Part shown: piece after piece, positions 35,001 to 46,724 of the stretch
Layout of the letters: every line of letters begins with the position of its first letter
How positions within the stretch are numbered: position 1 is the first letter of the stretch
NCBI RefSeq assembly: GCF_040581485.1
Contig: NC_090128.1
Span: forward strand, 28,054,931 to 28,118,930
DNA length: 64,000 nucleotides
From: Linepithema humile
Lineage: Eukaryota > Arthropoda > Insecta > Hymenoptera > Formicidae
Direction: 5' to 3'
Program-made: the position numbers and the translations under genes
Notes under the pieces: model-generated
Seen by the model: only the letters and a program-made list of their open reading frames with translations
What the model was told of the DNA's origin: nothing
The model's database searches: none

Positions 35001-36301
35001 GTCGTGTATTTGTAACTAAGCTCCTGTACGTCCACGAGCTTCGCATTGCCGCGGACCGCTGGCTGCTTCTCCAGATACTCCATCATCGGCGTGCCGATCT
35101 CCATCATCAGCGGGAACATCTGCCTCAGCTTGTTCCTCGTCAGCGTGGGCGCGATCTTGGTGCGCAGGTACTTCCAGACCGGGTTCTTCACGCCGAACAG
35201 ATTTCTCATACCGATGCTGTCCTTCTGACTGGGGCCAGCGAAGTGGCGATCGGAGAAGTTCTTGAAGTCGCGGATCATGAACTGCCTAATGACGTTCGGG
35301 TCGCGCAACAGCAGACACGGCTTGTGGAAGATGTAAAAGCCGACGTAAGCCGCGTCCGCCCGAGCAGCTTTGTACAGCTGACCGATATGCCATCCCGGCG
35401 CAGAGCGGAAGAGTATGGCGTCCTTGAAGTTGCCGAAGATCAGATCGCTCTCGAGGGACTCGACGCCGCGTTTCTTCCAGTAATTGAGCTTGCCTCTGCA
35501 TGAGTATAAAGTGAAGCGTATATTTGAAACACCGAACACAGGTGTGTTTAGTTGCATTACGACTACTTTTCCTTGTTCTGTTCCTTTGACCCAAATTTTA
35601 CAGTTGAAATGCAGATAATAATTTATTTTATCATGTTTATCGACAATAATCAATTCTGCAACGCTTTGTCGATAATTAATAATCGATTTCAATGGCGAGA
35701 TACGATCTCTACCCTGATGGAAATATTTTGCTGAAAGTACTATGAAATCAATGAAAAGTAAAATAAAAGTTTTTGAAAAATTACTGAATATATTTCAAAA
35801 TAAATCATAATTTTTCGTATAAAAGTTTAATGTAATACTATGAAATATAAGGAAAGTTAAAATATACTGCTGAAAAGTAATAAAAGAGTTTTGGAATATT
35901 AGACATGAAATTTACTGAATTAAACTGAAAACTGTTACTTTTTAATGAAAAATTGCTAAAATATTTATAAAATTAATTAATGGGGTCAATTGAGAGAAAT
36001 TTCCAAATACATTTCAGCAAAATTTCGTTATATTTTCAGAAAAATATTTCCATCAGGGTAGAGAGTAAAAATGTTCTGAATTTGATGTAAAATATGCACT
36101 TAGAAATGCAATTTGAATCTAGCAAACTTCTATAACTTATTGTATTATAATATCATAAATTATAGGTATTTTATATGTTATATTATATATAAATAACTTT
36201 AATTATTATTGAATATTATTTCTCTACTTTACTAACCTGGCATATATTAAGAAAAGTATTACTGCCGTAACAATCAATACAAGACTAACGAGTATCATCA
36301 T
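32078..36301 (-). CDS. Cytochrome P450, CYP3 clan (CYP6-like), complete, six exons
   Basis: Heme-thiolate monooxygenase, probably ER-anchored; this clan commonly oxidises xenobiotics, but the substrate here is unknown. Exons (minus): 36301-36237, 35495-34924, 34809-34585, 34345-34071, 33702-33522, 32241-32078. The phases join to 1,482 nt (about 493 aa), normal for the family. The start is MMILVSLVLIVTAVILFLIY, a signal anchor. Motifs: C-helix WKYLR; I-helix SGFESSS in place of the usual AGxxT; ExxR in EALRLHPP; FNPNRF; heme loop PFGLGPRMCVG with the Cys ligand at the exon 5/6 side; end LYFKKIVQ. No frame lesions. Introns 1 and 5 and the upstream region carry MITEs. The exact family (CYP6, CYP9 or CYP336) cannot be settled by eye. 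Confidence 0.93.
32829..32955. mobile_element. Possible small MITE in P450 intron 5
   Basis: ACAAGGTGGTTCG at one end and CCACCCTGT at the other are approximate inverted ends of about 127 bp, with TA on the right. Weakly supported. Confidence 0.35.
33032..33193. mobile_element. Palindromic MITE in P450 intron 5, 162 bp
   Basis: Almost perfect hairpin with ends TGCCCCAGCAAACACCAAG and complement, arms about 70 bp. The tip CCCAGYAAACRC resembles the sequence at about 62648 in an Nsun5 intron. Confidence 0.8.
35710..36060. mobile_element. MITE in P450 intron 1 with TACCCTGATGGAAATATTTT ends
   Basis: The inverted ends at 35710-35730 and about 36040-36060 enclose A-rich repeats of GAAAAGTAA type. 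The pairing extends a few bases into CTC/GAG on the flanks. Confidence 0.7.
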
Positions 36302-36547
36302 TTCGCACAGTAATCGACAACGTAGATGGGCAAATAGGTGGACACTGAATTCAGTGCAACACTCGATGGACTATTTATACGTAGTTGATGACTGATGGTA
36401 AGCTTATTACGTCGATCTTGCAACTGGTTCGTAAGAAATATATGTAAGTACTTACCCGGTAAAAAATTTCTCATATATAATCATGTAGCATTTAATAGTC
36501 ATACAATATTCCCAGTAAGCAAGAAACATTAAATCAACGTTTTAAAA
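36302..36547 (-). promoter_or_regulatory. P450 upstream interval
   Basis: Only 246 bp separate the P450 start from a hAT MITE. It includes a candidate TATA (GTATAAATAG on the minus strand near 36370-36380) about 70-80 bp upstream of the start, and a repeat end shared with 2270-2296 (36455-36475). Confidence 0.45.
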
Positions 36548-36957
36548 CAGTGCTCGGAATTAGTCTGAACATTTCAGCCGATTTCCGTGGTATACGCCTC
36601 CTCTCCTCTCCTTACCGCGCGCACCGCAGCCGCTAGGGCCAGCGCCGCCGAGCGTTAGGAGCGGCACTATCCGATTATGAGTGGGTTCTTCTCCCTATTT
36701 ATTAAAATTTAAAAAAATTTATTAAAATTTATTTATTAAAAATAAATTTAAAAATAAAAAATTTATTTTTAATAAATTTCAATAAATTTTTTTAAATTTT
36801 AATAAATAGGGAGAAGAACCCACTTATAATCGGATAGTGCCGCTCCTAACGCTCGGCGGCGCTGGCCCTAGCGGCTGCGGCGCGCGCGGTAAGGAGAGGA
36901 AAGGAGGCGTATATCACGGAAATCGACTGAAATGTTTAGACTAATTCCGAGCACTGT
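36548..36957. mobile_element. hAT-type palindromic MITE, 8-bp duplication TTTTAAAA, upstream of the P450
   Basis: Same family as 8469-8877: CAGTGCTCGGAATTAG ends, GC-rich arms, TTTATTAAAAAT core. The 8-bp duplication is at 36540-36547 and 36958-36965. 410 bp. Confidence 0.9.
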
Positions 36958-36965
36958 TTTAAAAT

Positions 36966-37631
36966 ATTAATTTATGTAAATTTTTATAATATTTAGATAT
37001 AATGTTGTATAAATATTTTAAATATATTATTTTATAATATAGTTTTCTTATATAAATATCAGAGAAATATTTTTAAAACATTATTTAAAACTTTGTTTTC
37101 AATGTTATTTTAACACTTCTATTTGCTGCAAGTTCAACATAGTTACAATAGTTTTAATTTGACGAAATCTTATGTTTAAAATGTAGGGCGTCTTTTACGA
37201 ATATTCAACTCGCGAGTCAATTCCGATTCACGATCTGTCAGGTTGCCTATTTACGCGATGAGGCTTCTCCGATTTATCAATTCTCTTTTAACTTTAACAG
37301 ACAGGCGTCAAGAAACTATACCGTGCTTCGATCAATTCTTTATTTTAGCTTCTTATTTGTACAATGTCTCGATTTCGACTGCTCGGAATCGTCGTCCGAA
37401 TTCTCGGTATCGCCGGTCTCTCACGGTGAGACAAGGAGTAGGGAGTAAGATTTTTCGGTAGCTCTGAATTCCTTGTGTTAGGATCGTATCAGAAAAATTT
37501 AACTGATAAAAATAGTTACTAAGGTCTTTGATTTTACTAACCACTCTTTGGAAGTTTTATATCATCATGATTAAAACTTAAATACGAGATAGATTTTGCA
37601 ACGCGCGTCGCATAGCGATAAACGAACGAAC
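36966..37631. other. Spacer with a GC-richer patch
   Basis: 36966-37190 is AT-rich. 37190-37460 is markedly GC-richer, with TCGTCGTCCGAATTCTCGG and a CAATTCTTTATTTTAGC stretch. It could be a retroelement LTR remnant, but I see no confirmed ends or ORF homology. Confidence 0.3.
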
Positions 37632-37738
37632 TACCCAGAGAGAAATACAGGTCGAAGAAACGTCTAAGAGACATCGTCTATAGACATCTATTAGATGTCT
37701 ATTAGACGTTTCTTCGACCTGTATTTCTCCCTGAGTAG
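37632..37738. mobile_element. Tiny palindromic MITE, CTACCCAGAGAGAAATACAGG ends
   Basis: About 107 bp, almost wholly self-complementary around CTATAGACATCTATTAGATG. The tip CTACCCAGAGAG resembles the CMC-type tip at 11502 (CTACCCAGATAG). Confidence 0.7.
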
Positions 37739-37739
37739 C

Positions 37740-37906
37740 GATTACCGAATATTGCTCTTGTAATGTTTTTGCAATGTTGCTGTCACATTCTCATGAAATA
37801 TTACAATTCAATGTAATATTCCAATAATCTCTCAACAATATTACATTGCAACTTGCAAGATTGTAACATTGCTGCAATGTAAATGCAATGTTTTGTGCTG
37901 TATGGG
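37740..37906. mobile_element. CMC-like end with GCAATATTGC subterminal repeats
   Basis: Many GCAATGTT, AATATTAC and TTGCAAT motifs end at a terminus reading CCCATACAGCAC on the minus strand (37896-37906). Same type as 1790-2034 and 44497-44570. Confidence 0.55.
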
Positions 37907-37961
37907 CTTCTTTTTGTTATCACCAGAAAGAAGAATTTACTTATTTATTATTTTACATATC

Positions 37962-38005
<44 letters not shown>

Positions 38006-38052
38006 GATTTTTTTAAATACAAACTATATTATACTATATATTATATGTTAAC

Positions 38053-38377
38053 AACATTGTGCTGTATATAATATGTAACAAAATGAAGTAAAGCAAATAC
38101 GTAATAAATATATAAGTAAACTTTTAGGTATAAATTTGCATAACTGTACAATCTTTTATTTTTAAAAAGTGAACCATCAGCAATTTTATGCTGCAAACAT
38201 CAGTGTATAAACTGATTTTTGCAACATAAAATTACTGATGGTTTACTTTTTATTGACTAAAATTAAGAGGAGATTATACCGTTACACAAATTTAAACCTA
38301 AATTTTAGCTATAAATTTATTATACGTATTTGCTTTATGTCATTTTGTTACATATTACATATATACAGCACAATGTT
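38053..38377. mobile_element. Large palindrome with AACATTGTGCTGTAT ends
   Basis: The arms (38053-38205 and 38220-38377) are inverted copies with a few indels; blocks shared include GCAAATACGTA and GTGAACCATCAG/CTGATGGTTTAC. A TA microsatellite (37966-38005) precedes it. No ORF. Confidence 0.7.
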
Positions 38378-38783
38378 ACTGAAATATTAACCTAAACACT
38401 ACTTAAAAGTGAGGTGATGGTAATCTGTAGCATTAATATAACATTTACAGAACACAGTGAATATCTGTAAATATTATACAAATATTACAGAACATACGTA
38501 ACTAATACCTAAAATTTAAAATATAAAATTACATAACTATAACAAAACTTAGTAAACACTGTTCTGTAATATTTGCATAATATTTACAGAACACACATGT
38601 CTGTGTTTTGTAAATGTTATGCAAATTTTACAGAAGAAAGTGTTTACTAGGCTCTGTTATAGCTACGTAATTTTACAGAACACATATGTGTATAATTTAT
38701 AAATGTTACAGAACAGAGTGTACTAGGTTCTGTTTTAATTACGTAATTTTACATTTTAAGTTTCAAGTATTTGTTACGTGTTA
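38378..38783. repeat. Degenerate TTACAGAACA repeat cluster
   Basis: At least eight near copies of TTACAGAACA or TGTTCTGTAA, together with TACGTAATTTTAC, resemble subterminal repeats of a transposon whose body is absent. Confidence 0.5.
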
Positions 38784-38785
38784 TA

Positions 38786-39538
38786 CACTCACCCGAAAAA
38801 AAAGCGGTACACTGAAAATGTGGGAAAAATTCATCAAATTTCAACTGACGATAACTTCGTAAATAATAAAGATAGAAAGTTTTATAAAATATGGAAATGA
38901 AGCTAAAAATCTCTACTTTAAGAATCAATTTATTTCAATGTTGCAAAATAAATTTATTGAAAATGGCGGATGACAAAGCGCGAGCATGCAAAATTGAAAA
39001 ATAATGGTTCGAGTTTGCGACGGTGCACAGTATAAACAAAAAATTGTAGCTTATTGGGATCAAAAGCGTACGAAAGTACAGAGTCTCCTCTTTAAAATGC
39101 TTTTTTATGCATCTCGATACGATGATTTTTCGCCGAGAGATTCGCATTTGAAGAAAAAGGCAGATTCTTACTTCAAATGCGAATCTCTCAGCGAAAAATC
39201 ATCGTATCGAGATGCATAAAAAAGCATTTTAAAGAGGAGACTCTGTACTTTCGTACGCTTTTGATTCCAATAAGCTACAATTTTTTGTTTATACCGTGCA
39301 CCGTCGCAAACTCGAACCATTATTTTTCAATTTTGCATGCTCGCGCTTTGTCATCCGCCATTTTCAATAAATTTATTTTGCAACATTGAAATAAATTGAT
39401 TCTTAAAGTAGAGATTTTTAGCTTTATTTCCATATTTTATAAAACTTTCTATCTTTATTATTTACAAAGTTATCGTCAGTTGAAATTTGATGAATTTTTC
39501 CCACATTTTCAGTGTACCGCTTTTTTTTCGGGTGAGTG
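38786..39538. mobile_element. 753-bp TA-target palindromic MITE, copy 1
   Basis: The ends CACTCACCCGAAAAAAAAGC and complement are flanked by TA (38784-38785, 39539-39540). The two arms of about 370 bp are almost perfectly complementary and meet near 39160. Short ORFs in both arms are mirror readings, not genes. TA target and long TIR suggest Tc1/mariner origin. Copy 2 is at 55792-56544. Confidence 0.88.
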
Positions 39539-39844
39539 TATATATAGAAGGCACAATAATACACGATATAAAGCAAGAACAACTAATATGGCCTGATATG
39601 GAGAATAGAGAATGATAAACTACTTAAGCAAGTAATGGAGTGGACCAATAGGATAAGAAAAGAGAAAAAAACCTAAGTAAACAGATGGAGAAAATAAAAA
39701 AAATTAATAAGTAAAAGGAAGGGACAATTGGAATAAATAGAGATTAGGTATTGTACAACATTGTAAGACGAATTATTGCATAAACCAAAAAATATATATT
39801 TATAATTATAAAGTTTTTAAACAAGATGAGATTTATGACATATT

Positions 39845-39891
<47 letters not shown>

Positions 39892-42454
39892 CATATACAT
39901 ATATGAAACACATTAATAACATTTATAAATGTTAATTTGTAGTTTATCTTTCAGAACATAAAAATTATATTTTTGATGTGTAACAAAAATAAAAAAATAC
40001 AAATCAGAAAATTGGAAGTAATAAAATACTAAATGAATCTACAGGTAAACAGGAAAATTCAGTACATTCATGCTGTCGTAACCGTCTTAATAATTGTGAT
40101 AACGCATCATGCTTGATATGATATCTAATTGCCCAATCAATAAGGAATTTTTTTATCGGCTCATTACCCTCTTGTTCTTCGTACTCTTGAAATTGTGGCA
40201 AATTAGCTACTTCATCATTGATGTCGTCTTCTTGTTCTGAAGATTCAGAATCGCTGAATTTGCGAACGTGAAGATATTCATATTCATATTCGTTCCATAA
40301 CACTTCTGTTTCGCAATCCTTTTGTACCTGTTCCTCATTATTATTATCACTATCATTATTATCATAATGATTATCTTGAAGATTTATCTCATCATATCTG
40401 CTTTTGTTGGTTTGCAATAACTCGTCTTCTACATTTGAACTGGTCTGTGGGGAAGAATCAGTGTCATCCAATAATGCCTTCGATAACAGTTGTATCTCTT
40501 CTTGCCGAAGTCTGCGACGATGTCGATTAGAATAGGAGCTTATATTTTTCAATAAGCTTTTTCGATTCATTGTCACCTGCGCATTTACTAATTTGTATTA
40601 CTCTTCATTATAATAGCCTTGTGCGAATTTATCGATATAAACTGCCACGCAAAAAATATATAATTGCCAGTAATGACAAAATACAAAATATAAATTATTA
40701 AAAAAGACCGGTGGTAAAAAACACTAAACTTTAATTGTTATTAATTTTTATATATTTTTAATAATCACACAAGAGATTCTAGAGAGTGTTAAATAGCGCT
40801 AGATTTATTTTATGTACATTTAGAATCTGTTTATATTTGGAAATGTTTATGAAAAAAGTCTGATTTCTTTGAAATATTTTAAATAATTTTAAATACTTAC
40901 TAAAATATAAACAACGGAATTAAAAAGTGTACATAACAAGACTGCATATTTGCAATAGTGAGAAAGCATGATATGTAGCGAAAAATATGAAGTGCAAGTA
41001 TGGGAGAGAGGATTCAATAAACACAAAAAGAACTACGAAACATATAAAGTCGAACGAATATATAGTCGTTTCTTTAAAATTATTTATGTTAAGTACTACT
41101 TAAATGAGTTCCTAAGACATCATTTCATTGATAATATAAAATAAGTAATTCTGCAGACATGAAAACAATACTTTACGAAATAGTTTTTATAGTAGTAGTA
41201 TTTAATAGTCACTTCTTAAAAACGGATCTTAATACTTGTATATTTCATAGTCATGTTATTTCTTATAAGAACATTAAGCTTTTTCGTGCTTCATCTCATT
41301 AATCTAAAAAATGTTTTTTAATATCAAAGCAAATTTTATTTGTGACCGCGCGCATAGAATGTTCTATAAAATATAACCTTAATTATAAGTATCAAAAATT
41401 TTCTGAGATTTAACACTGGGAAATCTTTGATATTAGACTGAGGTTATTTCGCAATTCGGTGCATGAAAAACACGAAAAGTTGTGCTCTCAAGTCGCGTCT
41501 TACTTGAGACTTGTCGGGATGTGAAATAGGGCTTGTTCGTTTTAGCTACACTGGGGCTGCTCTGGGTCTGCTCTACACAGGACAATACAGGACAGATAAA
41601 TAGTTTGTCCTGTATTATCTTGTTTAGAGTAGACCCAGAGCTGCCCCAGTGCAGCTAAAACGAACAAGCCCATAGATATATTGAAATTCAACAATAAATC
41701 TTTTGCACCGGCTAAAAGTGCAAAAAAAATATATATATATGGGTAAAATAAAAATACCTCTTTTCGCTAGGATTCCTCGCTCGACACGTAATCTAGGTGG
41801 ATTGACTTCAGAAAATAGGCACGATAGACGAAAACCAAAGGCCCAAAAGTAACAAGCAAACCATTCACGACGAGCACGAGATGACAGCGATTAATGAACA
41901 ATGGCTAATGTGAATGGTGGCGCGCGCCACGCGCCGGTGGGCGGCGCGACGTGCAGCACTGGCATGCAGTTTTTGCCATAAAAACGCGGACTGATTATTA
42001 TAGCGTTTTTCATTGAAACTGCACTCGTGCAGTGTTTCCATAACAGCAATGTTAAAATTTGCACAAAGACAGTGTATATTTTAACATTGCTCTCATGGAA
42101 ACACTGCACGAGTGCAGTCCTAATGAAAAACGCCATTAGATTCAATAGAACGTGACAACATTAATTAATGACCAATGAAAAAATGACTAATGAAAAAAAA
42201 TATATATATGTATATATACATGTCCATAGGAAATTTAGAATATACTCAGAATATATTCGGAATATACTGTAAACACACTTAAAATATATATAATAAACTT
42301 TAAAAATTTTTACTTTGTACGATATCCTCAGAATATACCAATAACTCTATATACTTCGTATATATACTCAGTACATTCTCAGAATATTATTTATATATAT
42401 GGCAGATTCGGTATGTATTCAGAATATACTGAGAATACAATATGCTATCTGGGT
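39539..42454 (-). mobile_element. CMC transposon copy B, inverted, 5' half only
   Basis: On the minus strand from 42454 (ACCCAGATAGCA) it matches copies A and C through the leader and the first transposase exon, to the position equivalent to about 25480 in copy A. It stops exactly at the right edge of the 753-bp MITE. It lacks the Helitron and provides one intact Helitron target. A small ORF at 41891-42145 is a leader artefact. Confidence 0.88.
40004..40576 (-). pseudogene. N-terminal exon of the CMC transposase, copy B
   Basis: 190 aa, the same as the first exon of copies A and C except Met to Ile in NEPMKKFL. The rest of the transposase is missing from this copy, so it is a fragment. Confidence 0.8.
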
Positions 42455-43415
42455 AGTCAAAAATTAATTCTGATTATAAAAAATAAAAAATTTTGAAAAA
42501 TCTGAATTTTTATTTATTTTATTTTATTTTATTTTTATAAATTTCACTTACATCTATTTGTTAAAATGTATTAATTTTTGACTGTTTATTTAAAAAAACA
42601 AATTGTTAATAAATTCAACATTTTTGTATAATGCATTTAATTTTTACGGAATGAATTGTAAAGTATTGTAAAATATTAATAAATTATTACTAAAAATGTT
42701 TTTATACAATAAATTTTCATGTATTTAAATAAAATATATGATATATTTATTACTTAATTAAAAATGTACAGTTTATTTTTAATTTATAATGTAATCAATG
42801 TAATTTGTTATTATTTTAATTTATTTAATTATTTACTATTTACAAAACTTTAATTTATTTGAATAAATTATATTATATTTTTATTACATGATTTAAAACG
42901 TACAATTTTTTTTTATTGACATATTTTTAATAAATCCAATTAAAAATCGATTTAATTTTTATAAAAATAATTTCTATTTCTTCAATTTTCTTAAATAAAA
43001 TATATAATATTTAAATAGCTGATTTTTAAACCTCAATAAAACATAAATAAAAGTTCTTATATAATTAATTAAATTCAGTTTATTTTTATATAATTAATTT
43101 CAATTTATTTAAATAAAATTTATGACATTTATAATTGATTATTATTGTTATGTATTTAATTTTTATTAAAATAAATTTGCAATTTTTAAGTAATCCAATT
43201 TTTGTATTTTTAATTGATTATTTTAAAATGTTAAAAATATTATATTAAAAATTTTTTGTATTATTAAAATTTTTTATTTTCAACTTTTTATTAAGTATAT
43301 ATATATATTAAATATTTTTATTATATATGATTATATATATGTATAATACACTAATAATATAATATAGTATATATAAGATAAATATGTGTAAGTTCCTACG
43401 AATTACATTATTCTC
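42455..43415. other. Extremely AT-rich stretch
   Basis: Nearly 1 kb of A/T runs with TTTAATT, AATAAAATAT and ATATAT motifs. No ORF, inverted ends or RNA recognised. Confidence 0.6.
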
Positions 43416-43685
43416 TGGGAACGGTCTTTTGAGACATTATTATGGACGTCTTTGGGTCATACCACAGATGTCCTCGGGCCGTACCACAGACATCCTGGGG
43501 ACATTTTATGGATGTTCCCAGGACATCTTCAAAACATCTTATCTCTCATAAAGATGTAGACAATATTTTGGAACGTCCATAAAACGTTCTCTGGACGTCC
43601 TTTCGACGTCCAAAAACTGACGTCATAAAATGGACATCTGAGGACATATGTGGTACGTCCCGAAGACGTCCATGTGTTGTGTAGG
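43416..43685. mobile_element. CMC-like end with GGACGTCC subterminal repeats
   Basis: About fifteen degenerate GGACGTCC, GGACATCC or GACGTCCA motifs end at a terminus that reads ACCTACACAACACATGGACG on the minus strand (to 43685). No coding part remains. Confidence 0.6.
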
Positions 43686-44029
43686 TAAAGATACATACAT
43701 GTCAAATGTCTATATAAAATATTTGAAAAAATATATGTATTTTGGAAAAATGTTTCAAAAATTGTTTAGTTTTAAAGGAGTAATAAAAAGTAGTAATAAA
43801 ACAATATCTTGATAGTGGTGTCATTAAAGCGAGATTGTCGTAATTTTTTAAAATATAAATAATTAATATGAAATTTTTCGAGAAAGAAAGAGAGAAACAT
43901 TACTTATTAAGATTACTGTTTTATTGCTTTCTTAACTTAAAACTAAACAATTTCTGTTTAAATCTTTTAAAAAAATATATTTTTTCAAGACATTTTAAAT
44001 AAATATTTAAAATAAATATTTTTCTGGGT

Positions 44030-44160
44030 GGTATTTATAGTCCGATTTTATATTTAGAATCTTCTTATGATTTCATTCAACTAATGAAATAATGTTGCGC
44101 AACCATTTTGTTGATTGAATGTTTTAAAATGATTTCGAATATAAGATCGGATTATTAACA
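44030..44160. mobile_element. Possible diverged Harbinger-type MITE
   Basis: GGTGGTATTTATAGTCCGAT...TTATATTTAGAATCTTCTTATGAT on the left and AATATAAGATCGGATTATTAACACC on the right resemble the Harbinger MITE arms at 9284-9444, with much divergence. Confidence 0.4.
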
Positions 44161-44437
44161 CCATCCTATATTCAATAATTTTATTTGGATTTTATCTGGA
44201 TAAAAAAAGATATCCAGAAGACATTGTTGGGATCTAATTTAATCATATGTAGGATATCCCAGGAATATCCCAGGGATTTATTTTTGGATGTCCTACGGAT
44301 ATCTGAAAAGCGGACATTCGGATATCCCACGGATGCCCTACGGATATCCTACGGCTTTGTACAGACATCCCAGGGATATCTGAAAATCCTTTACATTACA
44401 TCCCACGGACATCCGTAGGATGAAATTTTGCTATGTG

Positions 44438-44440
<3 letters not shown>
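44161..44440. mobile_element. CMC-like end with GGATATCC subterminal repeats
   Basis: About fifteen motifs of GGATATCC, GGATGTCC, CCACGGAT or CTACGGAT type lead to a terminus ACCCACATAGCAAAATTTCAT (minus strand, ending at 44440). A TA microsatellite (44441-44482) follows. Confidence 0.6.
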
Positions 44441-44485
<45 letters not shown>

Positions 44486-44496
44486 TGTAATATTTT

Positions 44497-44570
44497 ATTG
44501 TACTTTGTGATATTACTGAAATATTGTAATATCACTGCAGTATTACTGCAATATTGCATGCTGTGTGGGT
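44497..44570. mobile_element. CMC-like end with GCAATATTGC repeats
   Basis: ATATTACTG and GCAATATTGCATG motifs finish at ACCCACACAGCATGCAATAT (minus strand, ending at 44570). Confidence 0.6.
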
Positions 44571-44841
44571 TACAATGTCGTTGCTGTAATAAAGTTGTTG
44601 TGTGTATTTATGATTTTTTAAAAAAGCACTTGGACGATCATTCTTTGGAGTCCTTTCTTAACACATCATTTCACAAGAGTGGCTGGAAAGGAAAATACTA
44701 TACACAAAGTGGTGATTTTGAGGTGCAATGTATTATGTGTCGCAGCAAAATATCTTTTAACATTCCGTTATGGTATTTCGATCGTCACATTGAAGATAGA
44801 CATTCGAACGGCCTGACAAGTACACAGAGAACGTGTGACAT
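44571..44841 (+). pseudogene. Fragment encoding a BED-like zinc finger
   Basis: The reading ending VQCIMCRSKISFNIPL...DRHIEDRH has a CxxC...HxxxxH pattern, as in BED fingers of transposases, preceded by a second CRCC pair. It sits between two CMC-type termini and stops where copy C begins. It is a fragment with no clear start. Confidence 0.4.
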
Positions 44842-46724
44842 ACCCAGATAGCATATTGTATTCTCAGTATATTCTGAATACATACCGAATCTGCCATATA
44901 TATAAATAATATTCTGAGAATGTACTGAGTATATATACGAAGTATATAGAGTTATTGGTATATTCTGAGGATATCGTACAAAGTAAAAATTTTTAAAGTT
45001 TATTATATATATTTTAAGTGTGTTTACAGTATATTCCGAATATATTCTGAGTATATTCTAAATTTCCTATGGACATGTATATATACATATATATATTTTT
45101 TTTCATTAGTCATTTTTTCATTGGTCATTAATTAATGTTGTCACGTTCTATTGAATCTAATGGCGTTTTTCATTAGGACTGCACTCGTGCAGTGTTTCCA
45201 TGAGAGCAATGTTAAAATATACACTGTCTTTGTGCAAATTTTAACATTGCTGTTATGGAAACACTGCACGAGTGCAGTTTCAATGAAAAACGCTATAATA
45301 ATCAGTCCGCGTTTTTATGGCAAAAACTGCATGCCAGTGCTGCACGTCGCGCCGCCCACCGGCGCGTGGCGCGCGCCACCATTCACATTAGCCATTGTTC
45401 ATTAATCGCTGTCATCTCGTGCTCGTCGTGAATGGTTTGCTTGTTACTTTTGGGCCTTTGGTTTTCGTCTATCGTGCCTATTTTCTGAAGTCAATCCACC
45501 TAGATTACGTGTCGAGCGAGGAATCCTAGCGAAAAGAGGTATTTTTATTTTACCCATATATATATATTTTTTTTGCACTTTTAGCCGGTGCAAAAGATTT
45601 ATTGTTGAATTTCAATATATCTATGGGCTTGTTCGTTTTAGCTGCACTGGGGCAGCTCTGGGTCTACTCTAAACAAGATAATACAGGACAAACTATTTAT
45701 CTGTCCTGTATTGTCCTGTGTAGAGCAGACCCAGAGCAGCCCCAGTGTAGCTAAAACGAACAAGCCCTATTTCACATCCCGACAAGTCTCAAGTAAGACG
45801 CGACTTGAGAGCACAACTTTTCGTGTTTTTCATGCACCGAATTGCGAAATAACCTCAGTCTAATATCAAAGATTTCCCAGTATTAAATCTCAGAAAATTT
45901 TTGATACTTATAATTAAGGTTATATTTTATAGAACATTCTATGCGCGCGGTCACAAATAAAATTTGCTTTGATATTAAAAAACATTTTTTAGATTAATGA
46001 GATGAAGCACGAAAAAGCTTAATGTTCTTATAAGAAATAACATGACTATGAAATATACAAGTATTAAGATCCGTTTTTAAGAAGTGACTATTAAATACTA
46101 CTACTATAAAAACTATTTCGTAAAGTATTGTTTTCATGTCTGCAGAATTACTTATTTTATATTATCAATGAAATGATGTCTTAGGAACTCATTTAAGTAG
46201 TACTTAACATAAATAATTTTAAAGAAACGACTATATATTCGTTCGACTTTATATGTTTCGTAGTTCTTTTTGTGTTTATTGAATCCTCTCTCCCATACTT
46301 GCACTTCATATTTTTCGCTACATATCATGCTTTCTCACTATTGCAAATATGCAGTCTTGTTATGTACACTTTTTAATTCCGTTGTTTATATTTTAGTAAG
46401 TATTTAAAATTATTTAAAATATTTCAAAGAAATCAGACTTTTTTCATAAACATTTCCAAATATAAACAGATTCTAAATGTACATAAAATAAATCTAGCGC
46501 TATTTAACACTCTCTAGAATCTCTTGTGTGATTATTAAAAATATATAAAAATTAATAACAATTAAAGTTTAGTGTTTTTTACCACCGGTCTTTTTTAATA
46601 ATTTATATTTTGTATTTTGTCATTACTGGCAATTATATATTTTTTGCGTGGCAGTTTATATCGATAAATTCGCACAAGGCTATTATAATGAAGAGTAATA
46701 CAAATTATTATAGTAAATGCGCAG

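Noticed and set aside
34880..35503. 207-aa plus-strand ORF
   Set aside because: Antisense shadow of P450 exon 2, which has clear motifs and splice sites on the minus strand.
37190..37460. LTR of a retrotransposon
   Set aside because: Base composition is suggestive, but no TG...CA ends, target duplication, primer site or partner LTR was seen.
38935..39389. Mirror-image 70-aa ORFs in the 753-bp hairpin
   Set aside because: The same peptide is read from both arms because the element is a palindrome.
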